Source: Stenotrophomonas bentonitica
GTDB taxonomy: Bacteria > Pseudomonadota > Gammaproteobacteria > Xanthomonadales > Xanthomonadaceae
Assembly (NCBI RefSeq): GCF_013185915.1
Contig: NZ_JAAZUH010000001.1
Coordinates: 1,302,001-1,366,000, forward strand
DNA length: 64,000 nucleotides
Reading direction: 5' to 3'
This document shows, one piece after another, positions 28,111 to 38,764 of the stretch (positions within the stretch are counted from its first letter, which is position 1; each line of letters opens with the position of its first letter). The notes under the pieces are model-generated. The model was not told where the DNA came from. It worked only from the letters and a program-made list of their open reading frames with translations, and searched no databases. The position numbers were made by a program, and so were the translations under genes.

Positions 28111-28354
28111 GTCGCAAACGCTCCGCTAGTTCCTGGCGCAACTGCACGAATGTGTCAGGCGTGACCGGCACGGCAGGACCGGACGCCACACCTTCAGCGA
28201 TCAACTGCCGCAGCAGGTTCTCGGCCTTGGCACGTTGACGCTGCCGAATCAGGTCGCGAACGTAGTCGGAGGTACTGGAGTAACCGCCCTCACTGACTTC
28301 TTCGTCGACAAATTGCTTCAAGGGATCGCTGAGCGAGATGTTCATCGTAGCCAT
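28097..28354 (-). CDS. parD: ParD-type antitoxin
   Basis: 85 residues. The N-terminus MNISLSDPLKQFVDEEVSEG followed by GYSSTSDYVRDLIR is the ribbon-helix-helix DNA-binding domain of ParD (CC2985 type); the C-terminal half (TFVQLRQELAERLRREAD) would wrap the ParE toxin. ATG 28354 was taken; ATG 28345 (MNIS) is possible. An operator-like palindrome lies 12 bases upstream. The frame is intact although the partner toxin is frameshifted. Confidence 0.92.
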   Translation of the reverse strand: MATMNISLSDPLKQFVDEEVSEGGYSSTSDYVRDLIRQRQRAKAENLLRQLIAEGVASGPAVPVTPDTFVQLRQELAERLRREAD

Positions 28355-28365
28355 GGGAGTCTCTT

Positions 28366-28380
28366 TGGCAATTATTGCCA
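28366..28380 (-). promoter_or_regulatory. Palindrome upstream of parD (candidate autoregulatory operator)
   Basis: TGGCAAT-T-ATTGCCA, 7-bp arms and one central base, 12 bases ahead of the parD ATG. On the - strand it includes CAATAAT, which could serve as a -10. Ribbon-helix-helix antitoxins bind such short palindromes. Confidence 0.6.
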
Positions 28381-28385
28381 TAGAT

Positions 28386-28445
28386 GGTGCGCCTGCGGCC
28401 GGGTGGCCGCAAGCGCGCTCCGTTCATCGTTCAGGTTGGCGCACC
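28386..28445 (-). repeat. Nested inverted repeat behind acnD
   Basis: GGTGCGCC (28386-28393) and GGCGCACC (28438-28445) enclose a second stem, TGCGGCC-GGGT-GGCCGCA. This stem-loop lies between the acnD stop and the parD promoter and may mark the junction of the inserted parDE pair or act as an attenuator. Confidence 0.5.
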
Positions 28446-28457
28446 GTTCGCCCTTTT

Positions 28458-31085
28458 TTACGCCACCTGGGCGGATTCCAGGAAGTCTTGGGCGAAGCGC
28501 TGCAGCACGCCGCCGGCTTCGTAAATGGCCACTTCTTCGTCGCTGTCCAAGCGGCAGGTGACCGGTACCAGCACCTGGGTGCCGTCGCGGCGCTTCACGA
28601 CCAGGGTGAGGTCGGCGCGCGGGGTGCGCTCGCCGATCACGTCGAAGGTTTCGGTGCCGTCGATGCCCACGGTCAGGCGCGTGGTGCCCGGCTTGAACTC
28701 CAGCGGCAGCACGCCCATGCCGATCAGGTTGGTGCGGTGGATGCGCTCGAAGCCTTCGGCGACGATGGCTTCCACGCCGGCAAGGCGCACGCCCTTGGCG
28801 GCCCAGTCGCGCGAGCTGCCCTGGCCGTAGTCGGCACCGGCGATGATGATCAGCGGCTGCTTGCGCGCCATGTAGGTTTCAATCGCTTCCCACATGCGCA
28901 TGACCTTGCCTTCCGGCTCGACCCGGGCCAGCGACCCCTGCTTCACGGTGCCGTCTTCGTTGCGCACCATTTCATTGAACAGCTTCGGGTTGGCGAAGGT
29001 GGCGCGCTGCGCGGTCAGATGGTCGCCGCGATGGGTCGCATAGGAATTGAAGTCTTCCTCGGGCAGGCCCATCTTCGCCAGGTACTCACCGGCGGCGCTG
29101 GAGGCCAGGATCGCATTCGAGGGCGAGAGGTGGTCGGTGGTGATGTTGTCGGGCAGCACCGCCAACGCACGCATGCCGGCCAGCGTGCGTTCGCCCGCCA
29201 GCGCACCTTCCCAGTACGGCGGGCGGCGGATGTAGGTGCTCTGCGGGCGCCAGTCGTACAACGGGCTGACCTGCGAGCTGTATTCCACGCGCACGTTGAA
29301 CATCGGGTTGTAGACGCTGCGGAACTGCTCGGGCTTGACCGCCGCCTTCACCACCGCGTCGATCTCGGCGTCGCTGGGCCAGATGTCCTTGAGGCGGACC
29401 TCGTTGCCCTGCGCATCCACGCCCAGCACGTCCTTTTCGATGTCGAAGCGCACCGTGCCGGCAATCGCGTAGGCGATCACCAGCGGCGGCGAGGCCAGGA
29501 AGGCCTGCTTGGCATAGGGGTGGATGCGGCCGTCGAAGTTGCGGTTGCCCGACAGCACGGCGGTGGCGTACAGGTCGCGGTCGATGATCTCCTGCTGGAT
29601 CGCCGGATCCAGCGCGCCACTCATGCCGTTGCAGGTGGTGCAGGCGAACGCGACGATGCCGAAGCCGAGCTTTTCCAGGTCCGGCAGCAGGCCGGCTTCT
29701 TCCAGGTACAGCTGCACGGCCTTGGAACCCGGTGCCAACGAGGACTTCACCCACGGCTTGCGCAGCAGGCCGCGCTCGTTCGCCTTGCGCGCCAGCAGGC
29801 CGGCGGCGATCACGTTGCGTGGGTTGGAAGTGTTGGTGCAGCTGGTGATGGCGGCGATGATCACCGCGCCGTCCGGCATCAGGCCCTGGGCCTGCTCGGC
29901 CTTGCCCGCTTCCAGCTTGGCGGCGTCGGCGATGCCGCGCTCGGCCAGTGCGCTGACCGGCAGGCGGCGGTGCGGATTGCTCGGGCCGGCCATGTTGCGG
30001 ACCACGCTGGACAGGTCGAAGCTCAGCACGCGCGGGTACTGCGCGGTGACCAGATCGTCGGCCCACAGGCCGGTGGTGCGCGCGTAGTTTTCCACCAGTG
30101 CCAGCTGCGCTTCCTCGCGACCGGTCAGGCGCAGGTAGTCGATGGTCTGGCTGTCGATGTAGAACATCGCCGCAGTGGCGCCGTATTCGGGGCACATGTT
30201 GGAGATGGTGGCGCGGTCGCCGATGGTCAGCGCGGCGGCGCCTTCGCCGTAGAACTCCAGCCACGCACCGACCACGCGCTGCGCCCGCAGGAACTCGGTC
30301 AGGGCCAGCACCACGTCGGTGGCGGTAATGCCCGGCTGCGGCTTGCCGGTGAGCTCAACGCCCACGATGTCGGGCAGGCGCATCCACGAGGCGCGGCCGA
30401 GCATGACATTCTCGGCTTCCAGGCCGCCCACGCCGATCGCGATCACGCCCAGCGCGTCCACGTGCGGGGTGTGGCTGTCGGTGCCGACGCAGGTGTCCGG
30501 GAAGGCCACGCCGTCCTTGACGTAGATCACCGGCGACATTTTCTCCAGGTTGATCTGGTGCATGATCCCGTTGCCCGGCGGAATCACGTCCACGTTCTGG
30601 AAGGCCTGCTTGGTCCAGTCGATGAAGTGGAAGCGGTCTTCGTTGCGGCGGTCTTCGATGGCGCGGTTCTTCTCGAACGCCTGCGGGTCGTAGCCGCCGC
30701 ATTCCACCGCCAGCGAGTGGTCCACGATCAGCTGCACCGGCACCACCGGGTTGACCTTGGCCGGGTCGCCACCGCCGTCGGCGATGGCATCGCGCAGGCC
30801 GGCCAGGTCGACCAGTGCGGTCTGTCCGAGGATGTCGTGGCAGACCACGCGGGCCGGGAACCACGGGAAATCGAGGTCCTGGCGGCGCTCGATCAGCTGC
30901 CGCAGCGAGGCTTCAAGGGTGGCCGGGTCGCAGCGGCGCACCAGGTTTTCCGCCAGAACGCGCGAGACATACGGCAGCGTGGCATAGGCGCCGGGCTGGA
31001 TCGCGTCGACCGCGGCCCGGGTATCGAAATAGTCCAGCGCGGTGCCGGGGAGGTTCTTGCGGTAGAGCGTATTCAAGGAAGTCAT
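28458..31085 (-). CDS. acnD: AcnD, Fe/S-dependent 2-methylcitrate dehydratase
   Basis: 875 residues from ATG 31085 (MTSLNTLYRKNLPG). It dehydrates 2-methylcitrate to a 2-methylaconitate isomer in the methylcitrate cycle and needs PrpF as partner. 4Fe-4S cysteines are visible in ITSCTNTSNPRN and in FACTTCNGMSG; the C-terminal swivel domain carries GADYGQGSSRDWAAKG. The AcnD type, rather than PrpD, fits the presence of prpF. Separated from prpC by ~100 bases that contain two hairpins. Confidence 0.96.
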   Translation of the reverse strand: MTSLNTLYRKNLPGTALDYFDTRAAVDAIQPGAYATLPYVSRVLAENLVRRCDPATLEASLRQLIERRQDLDFPWFPARVVCHDILGQTALVDLAGLRDAIADGGGDPAKVNPVVPVQLIVDHSLAVECGGYDPQAFEKNRAIEDRRNEDRFHFIDWTKQAFQNVDVIPPGNGIMHQINLEKMSPVIYVKDGVAFPDTCVGTDSHTPHVDALGVIAIGVGGLEAENVMLGRASWMRLPDIVGVELTGKPQPGITATDVVLALTEFLRAQRVVGAWLEFYGEGAAALTIGDRATISNMCPEYGATAAMFYIDSQTIDYLRLTGREEAQLALVENYARTTGLWADDLVTAQYPRVLSFDLSSVVRNMAGPSNPHRRLPVSALAERGIADAAKLEAGKAEQAQGLMPDGAVIIAAITSCTNTSNPRNVIAAGLLARKANERGLLRKPWVKSSLAPGSKAVQLYLEEAGLLPDLEKLGFGIVAFACTTCNGMSGALDPAIQQEIIDRDLYATAVLSGNRNFDGRIHPYAKQAFLASPPLVIAYAIAGTVRFDIEKDVLGVDAQGNEVRLKDIWPSDAEIDAVVKAAVKPEQFRSVYNPMFNVRVEYSSQVSPLYDWRPQSTYIRRPPYWEGALAGERTLAGMRALAVLPDNITTDHLSPSNAILASSAAGEYLAKMGLPEEDFNSYATHRGDHLTAQRATFANPKLFNEMVRNEDGTVKQGSLARVEPEGKVMRMWEAIETYMARKQPLIIIAGADYGQGSSRDWAAKGVRLAGVEAIVAEGFERIHRTNLIGMGVLPLEFKPGTTRLTVGIDGTETFDVIGERTPRADLTLVVKRRDGTQVLVPVTCRLDSDEEVAIYEAGGVLQRFAQDFLESAQVA

Positions 31086-31133
31086 GGCTGGCGTTTGCTG
31101 CAGGTTGGCGGGCCGGAGGGAAGGTTCCGGAAG

Positions 31134-31180
31134 GCCGGCCAACGGCCGGCGCTACCGAGGGGCGGCCGCAGCCGCCCCTC
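31134..31180 (-). repeat. Two adjacent hairpins between prpC and acnD
   Basis: A GTAG palindrome (GCCGGCC-AAC-GGCCGGC then GCTAC, 31134-31155) is followed by a perfect 10-bp stem with 4-base loop, GAGGGGCGGC-CGCA-GCCGCCCCTC (31157-31180), ending four bases from the prpC stop. Inside an operon such stems can protect the upstream message from 3' decay or partly terminate, lowering acnD relative to prpBC. Confidence 0.8.
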
Positions 31181-31184
31181 ACCA

Positions 31185-32342
31185 TCACTTGCGTTCGTCG
31201 ATCGGCACGAAGGCCTGGTCTTCCGGCCCGGTGTAGTTGGCGCTGGGGCGGATGATCTTGCCGTCGATGCGCTGTTCGATCACGTGCGCGCTCCAGCCGG
31301 AGGTGCGGGCGATCACGAACAGGGGGGTGAACATGGCGGTCGGCACGCCCATCATGTGGTAGCTCACCGCGCTGAACCAGTCCAGGTTCGGGAACATCTT
31401 CTTGATGTCCCACATCACCGATTCCAGGCGCTCGGCGATGTCGTACATCTTCAGGTTGCCCTGCTCGGCCGACAGCTCGCGGGCCACGTCCTTGATCACG
31501 TTGTTGCGCGGATCGCTGACCGTGTACACCGGATGGCCGAAGCCGATCACCACTTCCTTGCGCTCGACGCGGGCCTTGATGTCCGCCTCGGCCTCGTCCG
31601 GGGAGTCGTAGCGCTTCTGCACTTCGAACGCCACTTCATTGGCGCCGCCATGCTTGGGACCGCGCAGCGCGCCGATGCCACCGGTGATGCAGCTGTACAT
31701 GTCGCTGCCGGTGCCGGCGATGACGCGGCAGGTGAAGGTGGACGCGTTGAACTCGTGCTCGGCGTACAGGATCAGCGAGGTGTGCATCGCCTTGACCCAG
31801 GACTGCTGCGGCGGCACGCCGTGCAGCAGGTGCAGGAAGTGGCCACCGATGGAATCGTCGTCGGTCTCCACGTCGATGGCGCGGCCGTTGTGGCTCCAGT
31901 GGTACCAGTACAGCAGCATCGAGCCCAGGCAGGCCATCAGCTTGTCGGCGATGTCGCGCGCGCCGGAATGGTTGTGGTCGTCCTTCTCCGGCGACACGCA
32001 GCCGAGCACGGACACGCCGGTACGCATCACGTCCATCGGGTGCGCCGACGGCGGCAGCTCTTCCAGGGCGGCCTTGACCGCGGCCGGAATGCCGCGCAGC
32101 GACTTCAGCTTGGCCTTGTAGGCGGCCAGTTCGGCGCGGTTGGGCAGCTTGCCGTGCACCAGCAGGTGGGCGATTTCCTCGAACTCGCTGGTGTTGGCCA
32201 GGTCCAGGATGTCATAGCCACGGTAGTGCAGGTCGTTGCCGCTGCGGCCGACGGTGCACAGTGCGGTGTTTCCGGCGGCGGTACCCGACAGGGCGACGGA
32301 CTTCTTCGGCTTGAAGCCGGGGGCGGTGGTTGCTTCGCTCAT
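31185..32342 (-). CDS. prpC: 2-methylcitrate synthase
   Basis: 385 residues from ATG 32342 with GGAGGGATC ahead. Citrate-synthase fold with the catalytic GPKHGGANE (His) and GFGHPVYT motifs and Asp in the C-terminal region. It condenses propionyl-CoA with oxaloacetate. The position between prpB and acnD, and the short length without the long N-terminal extension of gamma-proteobacterial GltA, mark it as PrpC rather than housekeeping citrate synthase. Confidence 0.96.
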   Translation of the reverse strand: MSEATTAPGFKPKKSVALSGTAAGNTALCTVGRSGNDLHYRGYDILDLANTSEFEEIAHLLVHGKLPNRAELAAYKAKLKSLRGIPAAVKAALEELPPSAHPMDVMRTGVSVLGCVSPEKDDHNHSGARDIADKLMACLGSMLLYWYHWSHNGRAIDVETDDDSIGGHFLHLLHGVPPQQSWVKAMHTSLILYAEHEFNASTFTCRVIAGTGSDMYSCITGGIGALRGPKHGGANEVAFEVQKRYDSPDEAEADIKARVERKEVVIGFGHPVYTVSDPRNNVIKDVARELSAEQGNLKMYDIAERLESVMWDIKKMFPNLDWFSAVSYHMMGVPTAMFTPLFVIARTSGWSAHVIEQRIDGKIIRPSANYTGPEDQAFVPIDERK

Positions 32343-32370
32343 GATCCCTCCAGAAAACAATGGTGCGACG

Positions 32371-33270
32371 TTACTTCTTGGCGGCGAACAGCGCATCGAG
32401 CTGCTGCTCGAAGGCGTGGTAGCCGATACGGTCGTACAGTTCCTCGCGCGTCTGCATGGCGTCCACCACGTTCTTCTGGTGGCCATCGCGACGAATGGTC
32501 TCATACACGTTCTCGGCGGCCTTGTTGGCCGCGCGGAACGCCGAGAGCGGGAACAGCTGGATCGCCACGCCGGCCGAGGCCAGTTCGTCGCGGCTGAACA
32601 GCGGGGTCTTGCCGAATTCAGTGATGTTGGCCAGCACCGGCACCTTCACCGCGTCCACGAAACGGCGGTAGGTGGCCAGGTCGTACGCGGCCTCGGCGAA
32701 GATGCCGTCGGCGCCGGCCTCCACGCAGGCAATGGCGCGCTCGATCGCCGCGTCCACGCCGTCGACCTGGATGGCGTCGGTGCGGGCGATCAGGAAGAAA
32801 TCGGGGTCGGTCTTGGCGTCGGCCGCAGCCTTGACCCGGTCGACCATCTCGCCCTGGGTCACGATCTCCTTGCCGGGACGATGGCCGCAGCGCTTGGCGC
32901 CGACCTGGTCTTCGATGTGGCAGGCGGCGGCGCCGGCCTTGATCAGCGACTTCACGGTGCGCGCGATGTTGAACGCGCTCGGCCCGAAGCCGGTGTCGAT
33001 GTCGACCATCAGCGGCAGGTCGCAGACGTCGGTGATCCGGCGCACGTCGACCAGCACGTCTTCCAGGGTGTTGATGCCCAGGTCGGGCAGGCCCAGCGAG
33101 CCGGCCGCGACGCCGCCACCGGACAGGTAGATCGCGCGGTATCCGGCACGCTTGGCCAGCAGCGCGTGGTTGGCGTTGATCGCGCCGATCACCTGCAGCG
33201 GCGACTCAGCGGCCAGCGCTTCGCGAAAACGGGCGCCGGCGGAGGAAACAGGGGTGCTCATGGGCAACAT
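32371..33270 (-). CDS. prpB: Methylisocitrate lyase
   Basis: 299 residues, a PEP-mutase/isocitrate-lyase TIM barrel. DIDTGFG supplies Mg-binding acidic residues and [11 protein letters not shown] is the catalytic loop with the active Cys. It splits 2-methylisocitrate to pyruvate and succinate, the last step of the methylcitrate cycle. It is the promoter-proximal gene; a sigma-54 type promoter lies ~28 bases upstream. ATG 33270 used; ATG 33261 (MSTPVSS) is equally possible. Confidence 0.97.
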   Translation of the reverse strand: MLPMSTPVSSAGARFREALAAESPLQVIGAINANHALLAKRAGYRAIYLSGGGVAAGSLGLPDLGINTLEDVLVDVRRITDVCDLPLMVDIDTGFGPSAFNIARTVKSLIKAGAAACHIEDQVGAKRCGHRPGKEIVTQGEMVDRVKAAADAKTDPDFFLIARTDAIQVDGVDAAIERAIACVEAGADGIFAEAAYDLATYRRFVDAVKVPVLANITEFGKTPLFSRDELASAGVAIQLFPLSAFRAANKAAENVYETIRRDGHQKNVVDAMQTREELYDRIGYHAFEQQLDALFAAKK

Positions 33271-33297
33271 TCCATCGTGGTTGACCCGTTACAGGGC

Positions 33298-33312
33298 GCA
33301 AGGGGCATGCCA
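33298..33312 (-). promoter_or_regulatory. Sigma-54 (-24/-12) promoter of the prp operon
   Basis: On the - strand TGGCATGCCCCTTGC: GG and GC separated by exactly 10 bases, six of seven bases of the TGGCACG element and all of TTGC. It lies ~28 bases before prpB and opposite the gene for a sigma-54 activator, as in other prp operons. Confidence 0.85.
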
Positions 33313-33357
33313 ACTGGCAAGTGATTGATTTTGTTCATCCGGGGCGTGGAACAAGCT

Positions 33358-33406
33358 GTTTCATCTTGAAACATTGAAACGCATGTAACATGCATGCAAC
33401 TGAAAC
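33358..33406. promoter_or_regulatory. Candidate PrpR binding region
   Basis: GTTTCA-TCT-TGAAAC palindrome at 33358-33372, further TGAAAC half-sites at 33375-33380 and 33401-33406, and GCATGT-A-ACATGC at 33381-33393. They lie 46-110 bases upstream of the -24/-12 element, a normal distance for enhancer sites, and next to the prpR start, so they may also set prpR autoregulation. Confidence 0.6.
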
Positions 33407-33419
33407 ATGGCCCCGCCCG

Positions 33420-35015
<1,596 letters not shown>

Positions 35016-35483
35016 CGCGCAACCTGCGCACCGCTGCAGGCGCTGACACGCAGATCGGGTGTCATCCGACATTGCACCGGGAAAATTCCGAAACCAATTC
35101 GCACCGATTCGGTTCTGCGACATGTTCATCATCACGCATGCTGCAAGTGCAGGAACCGACACCCGCCGCGGTTACCCGGTTTACTTGAACAGAGCGCGCC
35201 TATCGCACCGAAAGCGACATCAGTGCATTCGGCACCGTGAATGCCCTTGTTTTCAAGGCTGACGCGCTGCCCCCAGCAACTCCCCACGATTGATCGGAGC
35301 GATAGCACCATTCGCCTTTGGCCTGTTACGCGCCGCAAAGCGGGTTCATCAAGAAAAACCCCCAGTGAATTCTTTGCGAGAAGTGGAATGTGCAAGCCCG
35401 CGCGGCGCCGGTAGGTTCCGGAGCACACCGGCTGCCCTGCCTGCGCCGGTGCGACCTCCATCCACCCGCATCAGGAACGCCGC
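35016..35483. other. Long intergenic region, no gene seen
   Basis: About 470 bases between prpR and the 862-residue gene. No convincing frame, tRNA-like fold or terminator was seen; base composition is lower in GC than the flanks. I looked for paired TTCGC boxes (the plant-inducible promoter of Xanthomonas type III genes) and found TTCGCACCGATTCGG, whose 5-base spacing is wrong for that element. Confidence 0.4.
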
Positions 35484-38072
35484 ATGCCCCAAGCTCTCGC
35501 CAGGATCCTTCCCAGCTTCTTCGTCCACGCCGCCAAGCTGATGCGCACCCGGCGCGACACGCCCATCCCGGTCGCCCCGCATGGATTGCGGCGGATTCGG
35601 GTGATCGACATCACCAACCAGGCTTCGCTTGCGCTGCCGGCGCCCGTGCGGGTGAGCCGGATGCCAGCGGCTGCCGCCAACGCCGACCCGGCCGATCAGG
35701 CCGACGTTCCGCGCGCGCCCGGACCGGACGAAAACGCACTGGGCATCCTGACCGGGCAGATCCATGCCCTGCTCGACCAGGCCCGCACCGAAGCGCCGGC
35801 GGCGTTCGGCACGAAGCTGGATGCGCTGGCACTGGACCCGAAGGCGCCGCTGAACAGTCGCCAGGCCAGCCAGCTTCTGCGCGTGGTCAAGACCCTGCCC
35901 ACCACTACGCCAGTGCGAACCCATGCACCTGCAGCGGAGCGCCTCAAGGTGCTGCGCAGCGCCCTGTACGACCTGACCCGGGCGGCACGTGCCGAAGCGA
36001 TGCTGCACGAGCAGATCGCGCGGCATACCGAGCGCGAGCGCGTCAACGAACTGCCCGGCTCCCAGCGCAGCACCGGCACCGGCGGCATGCTCGGGGTGCG
36101 GTTCGGCCTGCCGGGTGCCGTCGACGCCGGGGTCGCGGGCGGCGCACGCACGGAAACCAGCACGGCGACCTTCGACGATCTGACCATCGGCACCGTGCGC
36201 AGTGCCACCGTGATGGCCGAGGCCAGCGCGCAGGCGAAGGTCGGGCCGGGGGTCGGGATCACCGGCACGCTCAGCGGTTACAGCACCGAAGGCGACGCGG
36301 ACATTTCCATGTCGATGCGTACACGGGTACTGCGCCTGGCCCACGCGTCGGTGGCACGCCGGCTGGGCGGCAACGTCCTGCAGCGCGCGTACCAGCGTGT
36401 CACCGAGCCGCACCGCGACCGCTACGACGAGCGCACCAGCCGGGCGATGGCCTGGCAGTCCCGGCTGCCGATGCTGATGGGCGTCCGGGCCGGGGCGCAA
36501 CCCCTGGCATTCGGCAAGCGCGGGATCCTGATCAAGGCCGGCATGACCACCCATGGCGGCGCAGTGACCGCTGCGGCCGGTTACGGCGTCGGGCAGCTCA
36601 GTGCCAGCGGCGCGCTCAGCCGGCTCGAACTGCGCGCGGCGCTGCCGACCCGGCTGACCGAGCTGGACGCGGAAGGCCTGCCCGCAGCCCAGGACGCGTC
36701 GATCCGCAGCGTGCTGGATGCGCGCGTATCGCACAGGGTGTCCAGCGTGCTCGACCGTGACCCGACGGGCAAGGCGGCGCCGGTCCCGGTCATGGAGACG
36801 GTGCGGTTGCTGATGCAGCACCCGCGGCACCCGGACGGGCTGGCCCAGCGGTTGAATGCCGTAGCGCAGACACGCACCGCGTTCGAGCACCTGCAGTCGC
36901 TGACCGCGCTCTCGCTGCGTTCACCGGAACTGGCGCGCGCGCCACTGGCCTCGCTGGCGCGCGACTGGGGAAGTACCGGCACCGCGTGCGAGCCGGTGAT
37001 GATCGCCATGCTCGACACCCTGGCGTGGCTGCAGGCCGCGCCCGAACCGGACCCGGGCCCGGCGCATGCGCAGTGGACGTCGTTGCAGCGCACGGTGCAG
37101 GCGGATGCGCGCAGGATCCACGACACCACGCTTCCGCACGATCGCGAGTGGATCGACCGCGCCACCCAGGCGTTCCGCGAGCAGATCCAGCGCATCGCTA
37201 CCACCCGCGGCACGCTGTCGCTGAGCACCGCACTGCCGTTGCTCAACATTGGCGGCACGGTGGACGTGGCCCGGCACGTCCGCCAGGATCCGGATCCGTG
37301 GCGTGACGGCAAGTACCTGGAGGTGACCGTGGCCGCATCCTTGGGGCCGGCGCTGGGCAGCATCCTGGCCGAAGTGGAACGCCAGGTGCCGGAATGGGGT
37401 GCGTTGCCCCTGCGCGAGGTCGAAGCGCTGATCGATCCGATCACGGCGAGCCTGGATGTGAGTGGCGAGGCCACCTGGCTGCTGCGGTTCTTCGAACCGA
37501 CCTATCAGAAGGACCGGGATTTCCCCGCGTCGGCGCGCGGCAACCACGTGCACCTGACCCGCCTGACCACGGGCACGAAAAAAGAGATCGGGTTTACCGT
37601 GCCGGTGCCGGTGGGGCCCGGGGTCTTCCCGACCCTGTCGGCGCAGCACACCCGCGCCCAGCAGACCACCCGCGATGAACACCTCGGCGCCGGCAGCCTG
37701 CCCAGCGCGATGATGCGCTACCTCTCCAAATGCTCGGCCACCACGCCGCGCGAAGAGACCTGGGCGGCGCTGCTGGAAACGCACGGCGCCGACCTGGACC
37801 GGTTGGCAGACGCGCTGACCGACGCGGATTCGGTGCCGAGCCTGGAAGCAGACTTCTGGCTGCGACGCCAACCGGCCACCCACACCGGCGGCGCCACCAC
37901 CCGCCGCGCCGTGCCCGATACCTCGACGCTGGACGCGTTCCGCCGCGAGGCCGACCGTACGACCCGGCGCGAACAGTTGTTCGCACTGTTCGAAGCGCTG
38001 GGCGGGATCACCACCCAGCAGAAGTCGATGTCGGACCTGATCGGTGCACTGACCCTGCCCGTGGTCGGCTGA
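35484..38072 (+). CDS. 862-residue protein of unknown function, beta-rich, effector-like build
   Basis: AGGA precedes the ATG. No signal peptide or clear TM. An Arg-rich start (residues 1-60) leads to helical segments (85-190), then Gly/Thr/Ser-rich beta stretches (TGTGGMLGVRFGLPGAVDAG; VGPGVGITGTLSGYS), a second such block (~335-380, RGILIKAGMTTHGGAVTAAA), a helical middle, and a third pair (~585-625 and ~700-740; IGFTVPVPVGPGVFPTLSAQ). The repeated alternation of helical bundle and amphipathic strands recalls large pore-like secreted effectors, but I can match no family. High GC like its neighbours, and monocistronic. Function unknown. Confidence 0.7.
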   Translation: MPQALARILPSFFVHAAKLMRTRRDTPIPVAPHGLRRIRVIDITNQASLALPAPVRVSRMPAAAANADPADQADVPRAPGPDENALGILTGQIHALLDQARTEAPAAFGTKLDALALDPKAPLNSRQASQLLRVVKTLPTTTPVRTHAPAAERLKVLRSALYDLTRAARAEAMLHEQIARHTERERVNELPGSQRSTGTGGMLGVRFGLPGAVDAGVAGGARTETSTATFDDLTIGTVRSATVMAEASAQAKVGPGVGITGTLSGYSTEGDADISMSMRTRVLRLAHASVARRLGGNVLQRAYQRVTEPHRDRYDERTSRAMAWQSRLPMLMGVRAGAQPLAFGKRGILIKAGMTTHGGAVTAAAGYGVGQLSASGALSRLELRAALPTRLTELDAEGLPAAQDASIRSVLDARVSHRVSSVLDRDPTGKAAPVPVMETVRLLMQHPRHPDGLAQRLNAVAQTRTAFEHLQSLTALSLRSPELARAPLASLARDWGSTGTACEPVMIAMLDTLAWLQAAPEPDPGPAHAQWTSLQRTVQADARRIHDTTLPHDREWIDRATQAFREQIQRIATTRGTLSLSTALPLLNIGGTVDVARHVRQDPDPWRDGKYLEVTVAASLGPALGSILAEVERQVPEWGALPLREVEALIDPITASLDVSGEATWLLRFFEPTYQKDRDFPASARGNHVHLTRLTTGTKKEIGFTVPVPVGPGVFPTLSAQHTRAQQTTRDEHLGAGSLPSAMMRYLSKCSATTPREETWAALLETHGADLDRLADALTDADSVPSLEADFWLRRQPATHTGGATTRRAVPDTSTLDAFRREADRTTRREQLFALFEALGGITTQQKSMSDLIGALTLPVVG

Positions 38073-38123
38073 GCCCCCATGGCTTCGGTGCGCCGGGGAG
38101 GGTGCACCGCAGACCGGGAGACC

Positions 38124-38723
38124 TCAGGGGTACAGCAGGCGCTTGCTCCACTGCCCTGCCGCGTCGACCTCATAGCACCAGCGCTCGTGCAGGCGGAACT
38201 GCGCGCCGTACCAGAACTCGATCCGGCGCGGCACCACGCGAAGCCCGCTCCAGCCATCCGGTCGCGGCACCTCACGCCCGTCGAAGCTGGATTCGGCGGT
38301 GGCCACGCGCGCATCGAATTCCTCGCGCGAGGCCAGCGTGCGCGACTGCAGCGAGGCCCACGCGCCGATCTGGCTCATGCGCGGACGCGAGGCGAAGTAG
38401 GCATCGGCCTCGGCGTCGCTGACCTGTTCCACCCCACCTTCGATGCGCACCTGGATGCCGGCCTCACGCAGGCTGCGCCACAGGAACAGCAGCGCGGCAT
38501 GCGGGTTGGCCTGCAGCTCGCGGCCCTTGTGGCTGTCCAGGTGGGTGTAGAACACGAAGCCGCGCGCGTCGAACGACTTCAACAGAACCGTGCGCGCCGA
38601 GGGAATGCCTGCGGCCGTAGCGGTGGCCACGGTCATCGCGTTGGGTTCAATTTCGGCGCTGCGCTTGGCTTCTTCGAACAGCGCGGCGAAGGTGGACAGC
38701 GCTTCTGCATGGAGATCAGTCAT
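38124..38723 (-). CDS. pdxH: Pyridoxamine/pyridoxine 5'-phosphate oxidase
   Basis: 199 residues of the split-barrel flavin fold. [20 protein letters not shown] is the FMN-binding strand pair, and the C-terminal [20 protein letters not shown] with RLLYP end is the PdxH-specific dimerisation/PLP site. It oxidises PNP or PMP to pyridoxal phosphate using FMN and oxygen. Divergent from the kinase gene with 41 bases between starts. Confidence 0.97.
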   Translation of the reverse strand: MTDLHAEALSTFAALFEEAKRSAEIEPNAMTVATATAAGIPSARTVLLKSFDARGFVFYTHLDSHKGRELQANPHAALLFLWRSLREAGIQVRIEGGVEQVSDAEADAYFASRPRMSQIGAWASLQSRTLASREEFDARVATAESSFDGREVPRPDGWSGLRVVPRRIEFWYGAQFRLHERWCYEVDAAGQWSKRLLYP

Positions 38724-38764
38724 GGTCGGTATCTTGCGGCTCGGTTTGGGTTTATTGTCACCGC

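Noticed and set aside
35016..35483. Plant-inducible promoter box for a type III effector
   Set aside because: The TTCGC/TTCGG pair found has 5-base spacing rather than 15, and no type III genes are visible.
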